Positions 19,166-27,177 of a DNA stretch of 64,000 nt are shown in pieces (position 1 is the first letter of the stretch; the number at the start of each line of letters is the position of its first letter). Location of the stretch: positions 20,557-84,556 of the forward strand of contig JAUSDY010000139.1 of the NCBI GenBank assembly GCA_030650395.1, in the 5' to 3' direction. Below the pieces are notes generated by a model, which saw only the letters and a program-made list of their open reading frames with translations, ran no database searches and was not told the origin of the DNA. The DNA is from Acidobacteriota bacterium. GTDB lineage: Bacteria; Acidobacteriota; Vicinamibacteria; Vicinamibacterales; UBA2999. The translations under genes were made by a program, and so were the position numbers.

Positions 19166-19861
19166 ATGCGAGTGGTCTTGACCCTGTTTTGCGCGATATT
19201 GCTGCTCGGTGCGGTCCTCGACGCCCAGACACGGAAGACCGCCCCCAGGAAAAGTCCAACAAGAGCCGCCAAGAAGGTGATTCCTCCGGTCGTCACGCGG
19301 ATTCAAGCCGAATGGCAATGCCCGTCAGAGCTGGGTGTGGGCGTGACGACGACCAGGAAGTTTTGTGATGTGTTGACGGGGCGCGAACCCAGGGATGGTG
19401 TGCTCATCACGATTCCTCCCCATCGCGGTCCCGTCCTGCTGTCGTTCGAACTCCACAATCGCCACACCTATTCCGAGGAGTTGGTGAAGGCCAAGCAGGC
19501 GTATCGCAAATACACCGCGACCATCGGGGTGCTCTCGATGGACAACACGCTGGTCGATCGCGCCGTGGTGCAAAGCGAATTTCGCACCGCCAGGGATCTG
19601 TTCGATCGCATCGGCGGTGGCGCCGGGCCCGGCGGCGTCAAGGCGGTGGCGCCAACCGGCTCGGAGCTCATCACCATGTCGTTGCCCGAGGACGTCGTCG
19701 ATCAGGTGTCGATCCTCGGTGAGAAACTGTCGGTGATGCGGCCCGACGGCACCGACAACTACACCGCGGCCGGACGGCCCGTCGCGACGATCAGCAACGT
19801 GATGCTGGAGTTCACGGCAGCTCCGCCCGCGAAAAAAGCCCCTGCCAAGAAAAAGCCCTGA
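19166..19861 (+). CDS. secreted hypothetical protein
   Basis: 231 residues. Signal peptide LTLFCAILLLGAVLDAQ, then a Lys/Arg/Ala-rich linker (TRKTAPRKSPTRAAKK) and a C-terminal tail APPAKKAPAKKKP. The central domain (VTRIQAEWQCPSELG to NVMLEF) has two Cys residues and alternating β-type hydrophobic patterns; no known motif is recognised. Basic, Pro/Ala-rich ends suggest contact with nucleic acid, anionic polymers or envelope, but that is speculative. The start is fixed by the signal peptide and the promoter 6 nt upstream. Confidence 0.65.
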   Translation: MRVVLTLFCAILLLGAVLDAQTRKTAPRKSPTRAAKKVIPPVVTRIQAEWQCPSELGVGVTTTRKFCDVLTGREPRDGVLITIPPHRGPVLLSFELHNRHTYSEELVKAKQAYRKYTATIGVLSMDNTLVDRAVVQSEFRTARDLFDRIGGGAGPGGVKAVAPTGSELITMSLPEDVVDQVSILGEKLSVMRPDGTDNYTAAGRPVATISNVMLEFTAAPPAKKAPAKKKP

Positions 19862-19881
19862 TCATTGCGTAGCGCGGAACT

Positions 19882-20676
19882 TTAGTTCCCCGAAACAACG
19901 GCGACCAGCGGGATGTCCTGGTTGAGGGCCCACTGTTCCCACTCCGCGGCCGTGCGAGTCAGCATCGTGATCGAGAGATCGCTGCCGTCGGGTAATTCGA
20001 GCGCGCCATACAACCGCGCACGGAAATGCGGCTCGAGTGCGCCGATCGCGACCATTCCTTCTTTGGCCGCATAGACCGCATAAGCGGGATTTCCGCCGCC
20101 CAGGAAACCGCCGGGGACCGTGAGGCCGCGCCTGAGCGGCGCCGCGAGATCACGCACCGCATCGAACAGGCCGACGACCCGGCGCGAGCCCGGTCCTTCA
20201 TGCATCAGCGCGAGCACGGCGCCGTGGGCGCGTTCGGCGCCGGCCATATCCGCTGCCAGCGTCAACGGCAATCCGCCCTGCACCAATCCCGCTCGCGCCT
20301 GATAGTTGAGGTCGTGGCCCGCTTCATCCGGGTTCGAGGTGTCGCCGACGATATTCAGGTGGCGGAGCGTGGGGAACTGCACGGCGAGGGAATCGGCGTC
20401 GAGCCCGAGACGCGTGAGGGCGCGCGGCCGATGGCCTGCGATGAAGACGTCGGCGGCGGCGAGCCGTGCTTTCAACGTATCCATGCCTGCCGGCGTTTTC
20501 AGATCCAGCGGCTCGATCGTGACGCGCGCGTGCAGCTCGTCGTACCACGGCTTGCAAATGCCTGCGAGCGGGTCGCCCCAGGGCGGCTCGATCTTGATCG
20601 CGGATGCGCCCTCCGCCACCAGTCGCGCGACGGCGACCGGCCCGGGCAGATTGAGCGCGAGGCTAACGATCTTCAC
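19882..20676 (-). CDS. short CaiB/BaiF-type CoA-transferase (AMACR-like)
   Basis: 264 residues, shorter than the usual ~360-400. MKIVSLALNLPGPVAVARLV and GASAIKIEPPWGDP are the family III N-terminus. GHDLNYQARAGL matches the GHDxNYxAxSG segment that carries the catalytic His in α-methylacyl-CoA racemases, and AADMAGAERAHGAVLAL may supply the Asp. The C-terminal interlocking domain is reduced. It may be a racemase-like or trimmed transferase. It overlaps the upstream hydrolase by 14 bp, so they form a two-gene operon. The last codons lie in a GGAACTTTAGTTCC repeat. Confidence 0.75.
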   Translation of the reverse strand: MKIVSLALNLPGPVAVARLVAEGASAIKIEPPWGDPLAGICKPWYDELHARVTIEPLDLKTPAGMDTLKARLAAADVFIAGHRPRALTRLGLDADSLAVQFPTLRHLNIVGDTSNPDEAGHDLNYQARAGLVQGGLPLTLAADMAGAERAHGAVLALMHEGPGSRRVVGLFDAVRDLAAPLRRGLTVPGGFLGGGNPAYAVYAAKEGMVAIGALEPHFRARLYGALELPDGSDLSITMLTRTAAEWEQWALNQDIPLVAVVSGN

Positions 20677-21385
20677 GCGCCATCCATTCCTCCAGGATCG
20701 AGCCGAGATCCAAGTCGGGCGCCACGAGGCAGCTGTGGCCGTGCCCTTCCAGCACGCGCATCGCCGAGCCGGGCGTGAGCGATTGCATCAGGCGCGCTTG
20801 CGCCACCGAGGGCAGCAGGTTGTCGCGATCGGCGGCGAGAAACAACGTCGGCGACGCGATCTCCTGCAGCCGGGCGCGGATGTCGTAGTCGCGAAGAATC
20901 CGCAGCCGCGACAGATAGCCGTCGCGGGTCGTCGCGCGCATCAAACCAAGAAACCGGCGAATCTCCTCGCGGCTGGTCTGTGCCGAGTGCATCCGGCCGG
21001 CGTTGACCTGGCGCACCAGCGGCATCATGCCCCAGGGCATCGCGCGGAGGAGGTGGTAGCCGAGCAGCAGCCGCGCTTTCGACCCATAGTGCGCGAACGA
21101 GTTGAGGATCACCAGCCGCGCTACGCGTTCGGGATGCGCGACCGCGTAACTCAGGGTGATCGCGCCACCGAACGACTCGCCGAGCAGCGTGACCGGACGG
21201 CCATCAGGCGCCGCGGCCGACACGGCGGCGTGCAGATCGTCGACGAGATCGCCCATGCGGGCCGCATCGTCTCGCAGCCGCGTGGTCGTGACCTCGTAGC
21301 GGCGCTCGAGGAGCGGCAGCTGCCGGTAGAACAGCAGCCCCGTTCCGTCGATGCCGGGCACGAGCACTAGAGGGTTCTTAGTCAA
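20663..21385 (-). CDS. alpha/beta hydrolase
   Basis: 240 residues from TTG 21385. β-strand/oxyanion start LVLVPGIDGTG, nucleophile elbow GESFGG, acid in PTLFLAADRDNLLP and His in EGHGHSCLV are all present in order, so a complete catalytic triad exists. The substrate is unknown; the lid between the elbow and acid is small. It overlaps the CoA-transferase gene by 14 bp; a role in acyl ester or thioester turnover would fit but is inferred. The gap upstream holds a short TCAACAGC array. Confidence 0.82.
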   Translation of the reverse strand: MTKNPLVLVPGIDGTGLLFYRQLPLLERRYEVTTTRLRDDAARMGDLVDDLHAAVSAAAPDGRPVTLLGESFGGAITLSYAVAHPERVARLVILNSFAHYGSKARLLLGYHLLRAMPWGMMPLVRQVNAGRMHSAQTSREEIRRFLGLMRATTRDGYLSRLRILRDYDIRARLQEIASPTLFLAADRDNLLPSVAQARLMQSLTPGSAMRVLEGHGHSCLVAPDLDLGSILEEWMAREDR

Positions 21386-21426
21386 CAGCTCAACAGCTCA
21401 CAAGATCAAGAGATTCGCCTGTCCCT

Positions 21427-22203
21427 ATGGTACCTTCTCGCCTCGTGACCCCCGCGCAAACCGGACGCGTGGCCTGGACGGTGATCACCATTTTCATCGT
21501 CGAGAGCCTCGTCTTTGGACTGTCAGTGCTGCCGGCGTTCTATTTCTGGACGTGGACGCTGACGTGGGCCATCCCCGATTTCCCTCTGCTGCGGCCTGCC
21601 ATCGTGGCCACCACGCTGGTGCCCGCCTACCTGGTGTTTTCGTTCGCGCTGGTGGTGCTCTCGGCGTTCTCGACGCGTCTCTGCGGATGGCGGACGGCGC
21701 CCAACGGCGTGTGGAAGCTACGCGAGCTCGAATGGCCGCTGCTCGACTGGGTTCGCTACATGGTTTCCACCCATGTCGTGCGGGTGCTGGTGGGCACGTT
21801 CTTCCGCGCCTCGCCGCTCTGGACCTGGTATCTGCGGTGGAACGGCGCCCGCATCGGACGCGGCGTGCACATCAACAGCCTGTCGATCTCGGATCACAAC
21901 ATGCTGGAGTTCGGCGACGGCGTGGTGATCGGCGAAAACGTCCATCTCTCAGGGCATACTGTTGAGGGCGGGATGGTCAAGACCGGCCCGGTGCGGCTGT
22001 CGCGCTTCGTCACGGTCGGACTCGGGAGCATGGTGGGCATCAACGTCGAGGCGGGTGAGAAGTGTCAGATCGGCGCGTTGAGCGTGGTGCTGAAGGGCTC
22101 CAAGCTGGATGGTGACTCGATCTATGCCGGCGTCCCCGCGCGCAAGATCGATAAACGAACGCCGGCCGCGGTGGTTTTGCCCGAAACGACCGGTGAACCT
22201 TGA
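21427..22203 (+). CDS. membrane-bound hexapeptide acyltransferase-like protein
   Basis: 258 residues. Two to three hydrophobic N-terminal segments (TVITIFIVESLVFGLSVLPA, AYLVFSFALVVLSAF) are followed from ~residue 140 by a left-handed β-helix: GARIGRGVHINSLSISDHNM, GDGVVIGENVHL, FVTVGLGSMVGINVEAG and GVPARKI, the last typical of hexapeptide acyltransferases. It resembles the C-terminal module of Pls/PosA-type proteins rather than sugar acetyltransferases. It stands first in a run with two glycosyltransferases, so acylation of a lipid-linked glycan is a reasonable guess. Confidence 0.72.
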   Translation: MVPSRLVTPAQTGRVAWTVITIFIVESLVFGLSVLPAFYFWTWTLTWAIPDFPLLRPAIVATTLVPAYLVFSFALVVLSAFSTRLCGWRTAPNGVWKLRELEWPLLDWVRYMVSTHVVRVLVGTFFRASPLWTWYLRWNGARIGRGVHINSLSISDHNMLEFGDGVVIGENVHLSGHTVEGGMVKTGPVRLSRFVTVGLGSMVGINVEAGEKCQIGALSVVLKGSKLDGDSIYAGVPARKIDKRTPAAVVLPETTGEP

Positions 22204-22255
22204 ACCCCTGAACCCCTGAACCCCTGAACCACTGAACCGCTGAACCCCTGAACCT
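22194..22255 (+). repeat. TGAACCCC octamer array
   Basis: About eight 8-bp units TGAACCCC with single changes fill the whole gap between the acyltransferase stop (itself within the array) and the glycosyltransferase. All are in one direction. Confidence 0.9.
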
Positions 22256-22257
22256 CT

Positions 22258-22950
22258 TTGTCACAACTTCTCTCCATAGTCGTCCCCGTATATAACGAAG
22301 CGCGGACGGTCGCCGAGGTCATCGAGCGGCTGCTCGCGATCGACCTGCCGGCGCCGCGCGAGATCCTCGTCGTCAACGACGGCTCGACCGACGGCACGCG
22401 CGAGGTGCTCGATCGCATTCCTGCCCGCTCCGAGCTGCGGGTCATCCATGCCGAACGAAACGGCGGGAAGGGCAGCGCCATCCGCATCGGGTTTGGCAAG
22501 GCCGCGGGGACGATCGTCGCGATTCAGGATGCCGACCTCGAGCTCGATCCCGCCCAGATCGCGCAGTTGGTGGCGCCGATCCTGTCGGGGCAGACCCGCG
22601 TCGTCTATGGGTCGCGCTTTCTGGCGGGACGTCCCGATGCGCCGTGGCTGTCGATTCTCGCCAACCAGGTGCTGACGGGTGCGACCAACGTCCTGTTCGG
22701 CGGCCACCTCACCGACATGGAGACCTGCTACAAGGTGATGACGACCGAGGTGGCGCGGTCGCTCAACCTCGAATGCAACCGCTTCGACATCGAGCCTGAG
22801 ATCTCGGCCAAGCTGCTGCGCGACGGGCACAGCATCCTCGAGCTGCCGGTCCGGTTCGAGCCGCGCAGCCGCGCGCAAGGCAAGAAGATCGGCTGGCGCG
22901 ACGGCGTGCAGGCGATCAAGGTCCTCGTCAAGTACCGCTTCTCTCGATGA
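22258..22950 (+). CDS. glycosyltransferase family 2 (dolichyl-phosphate-mannose synthase-like)
   Basis: 230 residues from TTG 22258, directly after the octamer array. LSIVVPVYNEARTV, LVVNDGSTDGTREVL, and QDADLEL (DxD metal motif) define GT2; YGSRFLAG and EMETCYK-like DMETCYKVM are typical of DPM1-like enzymes that charge polyprenyl phosphate. No C-terminal membrane helix is present, so a soluble or peripheral enzyme. It overlaps the next gene by ATGA, indicating coupling: this enzyme would make the lipid-linked sugar that the GT-C protein uses. Confidence 0.88.
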   Translation: MSQLLSIVVPVYNEARTVAEVIERLLAIDLPAPREILVVNDGSTDGTREVLDRIPARSELRVIHAERNGGKGSAIRIGFGKAAGTIVAIQDADLELDPAQIAQLVAPILSGQTRVVYGSRFLAGRPDAPWLSILANQVLTGATNVLFGGHLTDMETCYKVMTTEVARSLNLECNRFDIEPEISAKLLRDGHSILELPVRFEPRSRAQGKKIGWRDGVQAIKVLVKYRFSR

Positions 22951-24536
22951 CCCGCCTTCGCCCAGGCTACGGCGGGCAGGGCCTGGTCGCTGCGATCGTG
23001 GCGATCATCGCGGCATTGGGGCTGGCGGGCTTTGGCATTGCCAAGGGCACGTGGGCCGTCGGCGGATCCGACTCGTCCTGTTACGCGTTGATGGCGGATG
23101 CGTTTGCGCACGCGCGGTGGCAGCCGACCAGCCCTTTAGCGATCCAGGCACCGTGGCCTGACGCAGCGCGGTCGCTGGCTCCCGGCGGCTTCATTCCCTC
23201 GCCGGTTCGCGCCGATGCAGCGTCGCCGATCTGCGCGCCGGGACTGTCGGTGCTGATGGCGCCGCTGGTGGCGATCGCCGGCCCGGACGCGATCTTCGTG
23301 CTCTCGCCGATCGCGGGCGCACTGCTGGTGTGGTGTGCCTTTCTTCTGGCGCGGCGCCTGGCGGGCGGCCTCGCGGGCGCAACGGCGGCGGTGCTGGTCG
23401 CCGCCAGCCCGATCGTGCTGTTCCAGGTCGTGCAGCCGATGAACGACGTCGTCACCGCAGCGCTGTGGCTGGCCGCGCTTGCGGTTGCGTGTAGAGGCGG
23501 GTCTTTCTTGTCCGCCGCGCTTCTCGCTGGAATACTCACAGGCCTCGCGATCCTGGTTCGTCCGAATCTCGCTCCAGTTGCCATCGTCGTTTTGATCACA
23601 GGACTGGCGCTGGCACGCGAACCTCGCAAGCAAGAGGCCTCGTTGGTGTGGAGGCAACCCCTTCGTTGGGGTTGCCTGTTTATGGCCGGCTCGGTCCCGG
23701 CGATCGCACTCCTCCTTGTTCTCAACCAAATCCTCTACGGCGCGCCCTTCGGCTCCGGCTACGGCAGCGCGTCTGCGCTGTTCAGCGCGGGCTTCTTCAG
23801 CACCAATGTCACGCAACTGCTGACACGCATCTACGAAACGCAAACGCCGTTTCCGCTGCTCGCCCTGCTGGCGCCGCTGGTGTTCGCGGAGCGGGCAAGG
23901 GCGATCGCGTGGTCGCTGCTGGCAGCCGCTGCAGCCGTGATTGCGTGCTACCTGTTTTATAGGCCGTACCCGGAGTGGTGGTACCTGCGCTTTGAATTAC
24001 CCGCCGTGGTCTTGCTGCTTGTGGTGGCGAGCGCGGTCGCGGTGAACCTGGCGCAGCGCGCCAATATGACCGGGGTGATTCCGCTGCTGGCGGTGGTCCT
24101 CGCGATCCTCTCTACTCGAGTGGCCGGCGGCCGGCAGGTCTTCAAGCTGCAACAACTGGAAGGCCGCTATCGCGACACGGCGTCGCTCGTGCACGATCGC
24201 CTGCCCGAGAATGCCGTGTTGATCACCGTCTGGCAGAGTGGCGGCGTGCGCTTTCATGCCGGCCGCGAGGCGGTGTTGTGGGATTCGCTCGACCCGGCGT
24301 GGATCGATCGCGCGGTCGCGTGGCTCACCGCGCAGGGCCGCACGCCTTACATCCTGCTCGAGCGGCCGGAGGAACGGCAGTTTCGCGAGCGCTTTCGCGG
24401 CGCATCGGAGTTAGGCGGACTTGACTGGCCGCCGCGCTTCGACCTGGCCAGGCAGGCGCGGATCTATGACCCTGCCGATCGCGCACGCTACTTACGAGGA
24501 GAATCGTACGCGACCGAGAATATTCGCCCAAAATAA
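22947..24536 (+). CDS. polytopic GT-C/GT39-like glycosyltransferase
   Basis: 529 residues with about eleven hydrophobic segments. The first loop GGSDSSCYALMADAF carries an Asp as in GT-C enzymes that use polyprenyl-phosphate sugars, and the C-terminal ~130 residues are soluble (AVLITVWQSGGVRFHAGREA). Paired with the DPM1-like gene by overlap. The N-terminus (TRLRPGYGGQG) is encoded by a GCCTTCGCCCAGGCTACGG-type repeat. A perfect 9-bp hairpin, GGCAACCCC/GGGGTTGCC, lies at 23653-23676 within the frame. Acceptor unknown. Confidence 0.78.
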   Translation: MTRLRPGYGGQGLVAAIVAIIAALGLAGFGIAKGTWAVGGSDSSCYALMADAFAHARWQPTSPLAIQAPWPDAARSLAPGGFIPSPVRADAASPICAPGLSVLMAPLVAIAGPDAIFVLSPIAGALLVWCAFLLARRLAGGLAGATAAVLVAASPIVLFQVVQPMNDVVTAALWLAALAVACRGGSFLSAALLAGILTGLAILVRPNLAPVAIVVLITGLALAREPRKQEASLVWRQPLRWGCLFMAGSVPAIALLLVLNQILYGAPFGSGYGSASALFSAGFFSTNVTQLLTRIYETQTPFPLLALLAPLVFAERARAIAWSLLAAAAAVIACYLFYRPYPEWWYLRFELPAVVLLLVVASAVAVNLAQRANMTGVIPLLAVVLAILSTRVAGGRQVFKLQQLEGRYRDTASLVHDRLPENAVLITVWQSGGVRFHAGREAVLWDSLDPAWIDRAVAWLTAQGRTPYILLERPEERQFRERFRGASELGGLDWPPRFDLARQARIYDPADRARYLRGESYATENIRPK

Positions 24537-24610
24537 CCAATAACCAAGAACGAAATAACCAAAAAACACCGTGTGCCTTTAGTTATTGGTAATTGGTTAT
24601 TGGTTATTCG
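24532..24610. terminator. AATAACC array facing its complement between convergent genes
   Basis: A forward heptamer array (24532-24563) is followed by the inverted one, GTTATTGGTAATTGG and further units (24581-24610). The transcript forms a long A/U-rich hairpin from either strand. It lies between the GT-C gene and the VTT-family gene. Confidence 0.7.
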
Positions 24611-24613
24611 CTG

Positions 24614-25186
24614 TCAAGGCCGCAGCACCCAGTCGCCCAGGAAGATATAGATCGCGTAGACCGTGCCCTCGCCGACCACCACGCCGAACAGGAACTTCTT
24701 GAAGTTGATCCTCAGCGAGCCACACACATAACAAATCAAGTCGGTGGGCAGGAACAGAAAGAAGCTCCAGCCGATGATGATTGGCAGTTGATAAGTCTGT
24801 AGCGCCTTCTTCAGCTTCTGAATCTGCTTCGGGTACTTGCGCTCGAAGACTTCATCCAGATGGATGACGTCAGCAAACCCGTAGACGATCGAAGACGAGA
24901 TGGCGATGCAGAGGAGCGTGAGGCCCAGCAGCACCCATGGATCGAAGAAGGGCATGGCGATCAACAGCGGAAACGTCGCCGGCACCAGCGTGAAGGCGCG
25001 AAACGATCCGATCAGCAGGTACGAGAGGGCCGCCACCCAGAACGACGCCGATAGGGCGTTCTGCAGCTCGCCCTGTACCACCTCGCGCTTGAAGAAATAG
25101 AGGTACAGCGCTCCGGCGACCACCATTATCCAGAGGGCAAACAGGGAGTATCGGACTCGCGGTCCGATCAGGTGAGGGGCCGGCAC
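24614..25186 (-). CDS. VTT/DedA-like membrane protein
   Basis: 190 residues with four to five hydrophobic segments. AFTLVPATFPLLIAMPFFDPW and LCIAISSSIVYGFAD match the re-entrant and Gly/Ser-rich segments of VTT-domain proteins; the pair of Pro residues in the re-entrant loop is present. DedA/VTT proteins are lipid-related membrane proteins (undecaprenyl-phosphate or phospholipid flippases in known cases). It follows the symporter gene by 7 bp on the same strand, but a shared function is unclear. Confidence 0.72.
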   Translation of the reverse strand: MPAPHLIGPRVRYSLFALWIMVVAGALYLYFFKREVVQGELQNALSASFWVAALSYLLIGSFRAFTLVPATFPLLIAMPFFDPWVLLGLTLLCIAISSSIVYGFADVIHLDEVFERKYPKQIQKLKKALQTYQLPIIIGWSFFLFLPTDLICYVCGSLRINFKKFLFGVVVGEGTVYAIYIFLGDWVLRP

Positions 25187-25193
25187 GAAGGAC

Positions 25194-26723
25194 TCAAGGC
25201 TCGCCGAAGTGAATCTGTTGCTCCAGCTTGGCGAACCCCTGCACGGCAGACGGTTCAGGCGTCATCAGCGACACCAGGACGCCGATCGCGAACGACAGCG
25301 GAATGGTGAACAGGCCGGGGTTGCGATACGGAAACACGGCCGCCTCACGATGCAGGAGGTCGACCTGAATGGTTGGCGACAGGTAGATCAGCAGCAGCGT
25401 GGCGACCGTGCCGAACAGGATCGAGGCCTGCGCGCCCCGGGTCGTGAACTTCTTCCAGAACATCGACAACACCAGCGCGGGGAAGTTCGCGCTGGCGGCG
25501 ATCGCAAAGGCGAGCCCCACCATGTAGGCGACGTTCTGTCCCTTGAACGCGATGCCGAGCACGATCGAAAGCACCGCGAGCAGAATCGTGCTGCTCCGCG
25601 CCACGATCATCTGCTCACGCTCGGTGGCCTTGCCGTGACGAAACACGTTGACCCACACGTCGTGCGACAGGGCAGCGGCACCCGCTAGCGTGAGTCCGGC
25701 GACGACGGCGAGGATCGTGGCAAAGGCGACGGCCGCGATGAAGCCGAGGAACGCCTGGCCGCCCACCACTTCCGCTAGTAGCGGCGCCGCCATGTTGCCG
25801 CCGGCGTCAACCGCGCGGATGGCGGGCTGGCCGACCAGCACCATCGCGCCGAAGCCGAGGATGAACGTCAGCAGGTAGAACGTGCCGATGATCGCGGTCG
25901 CATACGCCACCGACACGCGCGCGGTGCGGCCGTCGGGAACGGTGTAGAAGCGCATCAGGATGTGAGGCAGGCCCGCGGTGCCGAACATCAGCGCCAGCCC
26001 GAGCGAGATCGCATCGACCGGATCCGAGACGAGCCGTCCCGGCGCGAGCACTGCGGGGCCGTACTGATTGGCCGCCGCGGCGAACAGCGCGAGCGGATTG
26101 AACGAGAAGCGCGCCAGCACCATCATCGCCAGCATGAAGGCGCCCGACAGCAGCAACACCGCCTTCACGATCTGCACCCAGGTCGTGGCGATCATCCCGC
26201 CGAACAGCACGTAGGCCAGCATCACGACGCCCACGATCACGACCGCGACTTCGTATTCAAGACCGAACAGCAGCCGGATCAAGTTGCCCGCGCCCACCAT
26301 CTGGGCGATCAGATAAAACGCCACCACCGCGAGGCTGCCCGCGGCCGCGGCCACGCGCACCGGCGCCTGTTGCAGCCGGAAGGCGACGACGTCGCTGAAG
26401 GTGAAGCGGCCGAGATTCCGCAGCGGCTCCGCGATCAGGCAGACCACGACGGGCCATCCCACCAGGAACCCGATCGAGTACACGAGGCCGTCGAAACCCG
26501 AGAGCGCCACGAGGCCCGCGATGCCCAGAAAGCTCGCGGCGCTCATGTAGTCGCCGGCGAGCGCCAGGCCGTTCTGCAGCGCCGTTACCGACCCGCCGGC
26601 GGCGTAGAAGTCCCTGGTGTTATGCGTGCGGCGCGCGGCAATCCACGTGATGACGAGCGACAGGCCGATGAAGAGCACGAAGCCCACCATCGCGGTGATG
26701 TTGGGCTCACCCGATTGCGGCAT
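25194..26723 (-). CDS. sodium/solute symporter, ActP-like
   Basis: 509 residues, about thirteen hydrophobic segments. [20 protein letters not shown] followed by [17 protein letters not shown] is the SSS-family signature seen in acetate permease Act[16 protein letters not shown] and [20 protein letters not shown] are also ActP-like. It imports short-chain carboxylates with Na+ in known members. ATG at 26723 overlaps the stop of the DUF485 gene (TAATG), and GGGAGGGG lies upstream. The DUF485 plus ActP order is the same as E. coli yjcH-actP. Confidence 0.9.
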   Translation of the reverse strand: MPQSGEPNITAMVGFVLFIGLSLVITWIAARRTHNTRDFYAAGGSVTALQNGLALAGDYMSAASFLGIAGLVALSGFDGLVYSIGFLVGWPVVVCLIAEPLRNLGRFTFSDVVAFRLQQAPVRVAAAAGSLAVVAFYLIAQMVGAGNLIRLLFGLEYEVAVVIVGVVMLAYVLFGGMIATTWVQIVKAVLLLSGAFMLAMMVLARFSFNPLALFAAAANQYGPAVLAPGRLVSDPVDAISLGLALMFGTAGLPHILMRFYTVPDGRTARVSVAYATAIIGTFYLLTFILGFGAMVLVGQPAIRAVDAGGNMAAPLLAEVVGGQAFLGFIAAVAFATILAVVAGLTLAGAAALSHDVWVNVFRHGKATEREQMIVARSSTILLAVLSIVLGIAFKGQNVAYMVGLAFAIAASANFPALVLSMFWKKFTTRGAQASILFGTVATLLLIYLSPTIQVDLLHREAAVFPYRNPGLFTIPLSFAIGVLVSLMTPEPSAVQGFAKLEQQIHFGEP

Positions 26724-27139
26724 TACCGCCCCTCCCGACCGGGGTCCCCGCCACGCGGACTTTGCGTGGTGGGGTGGAGGCCGGGGTCCCCGCCACGCGG
26801 ACTTTGCGTGGTGGGGTGGAGGCCGGGGTCCCCGCCACGCGGACTTTGCGTGGTGGGGTGGAGGTGGTCGCGGCGGATGTCGGCCACCGCCGCGTCGTAA
26901 TGCCGGTTGGTCCAGCGCACGTAGATCATGATCAGCACCCACGCGGTGATGATCACGATCACGCCCAGCAGGATGCCGAGGCTCAACCCGGGCACCAGCA
27001 CCGTGGCGAGCAGCGGCTTGTTGAAGGCGATGAGCAGCGTGAAGCCGACGTAGATGGCTGTCATCGCGGCCGTCAGGATCACGGCCAGGCGCCAGCGAGC
27101 GGCGGAAAGGCGGGCGAGGCGCGCGTGCGTGTCGGTCAT
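26723..27139 (-). CDS. DUF485 membrane protein with repeat-encoded tail
   Basis: 138 residues. Two hydrophobic helices ([40 protein letters not shown]) and the following [14 protein letters not shown] are the DUF485/YjcH core that accompanies ActP transporters. From about residue 93 the protein changes to three copies of a 14-residue unit ([14 protein letters not shown]) encoded by a 42-bp tandem repeat. The stop overlaps the symporter start. The tail is hydrophilic, Pro/Gly-rich and probably disordered; it is not part of the family. Confidence 0.86.
   Translation of the reverse strand: MTDTHARLARLSAARWRLAVILTAAMTAIYVGFTLLIAFNKPLLATVLVPGLSLGILLGVIVIITAWVLIMIYVRWTNRHYDAAVADIRRDHLHPTTQSPRGGDPGLHPTTQSPRGGDPGLHPTTQSPRGGDPGREGR
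26739..26864. repeat. three identical 42-bp tandem hairpin units
   Basis: Three exact 42-bp copies. Each contains an inverted repeat, CCCCGCCACGC and GCGTGGTGGGG, around a 7-nt loop. The copies are translated as the C-terminal tail of the DUF485 protein on the minus strand. 42 is a multiple of three, so copy number can change without frameshift. Confidence 0.95.
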
Positions 27140-27177
27140 CGGCGCTGATCATATACTCGGCACGATTGGAGCACCCC

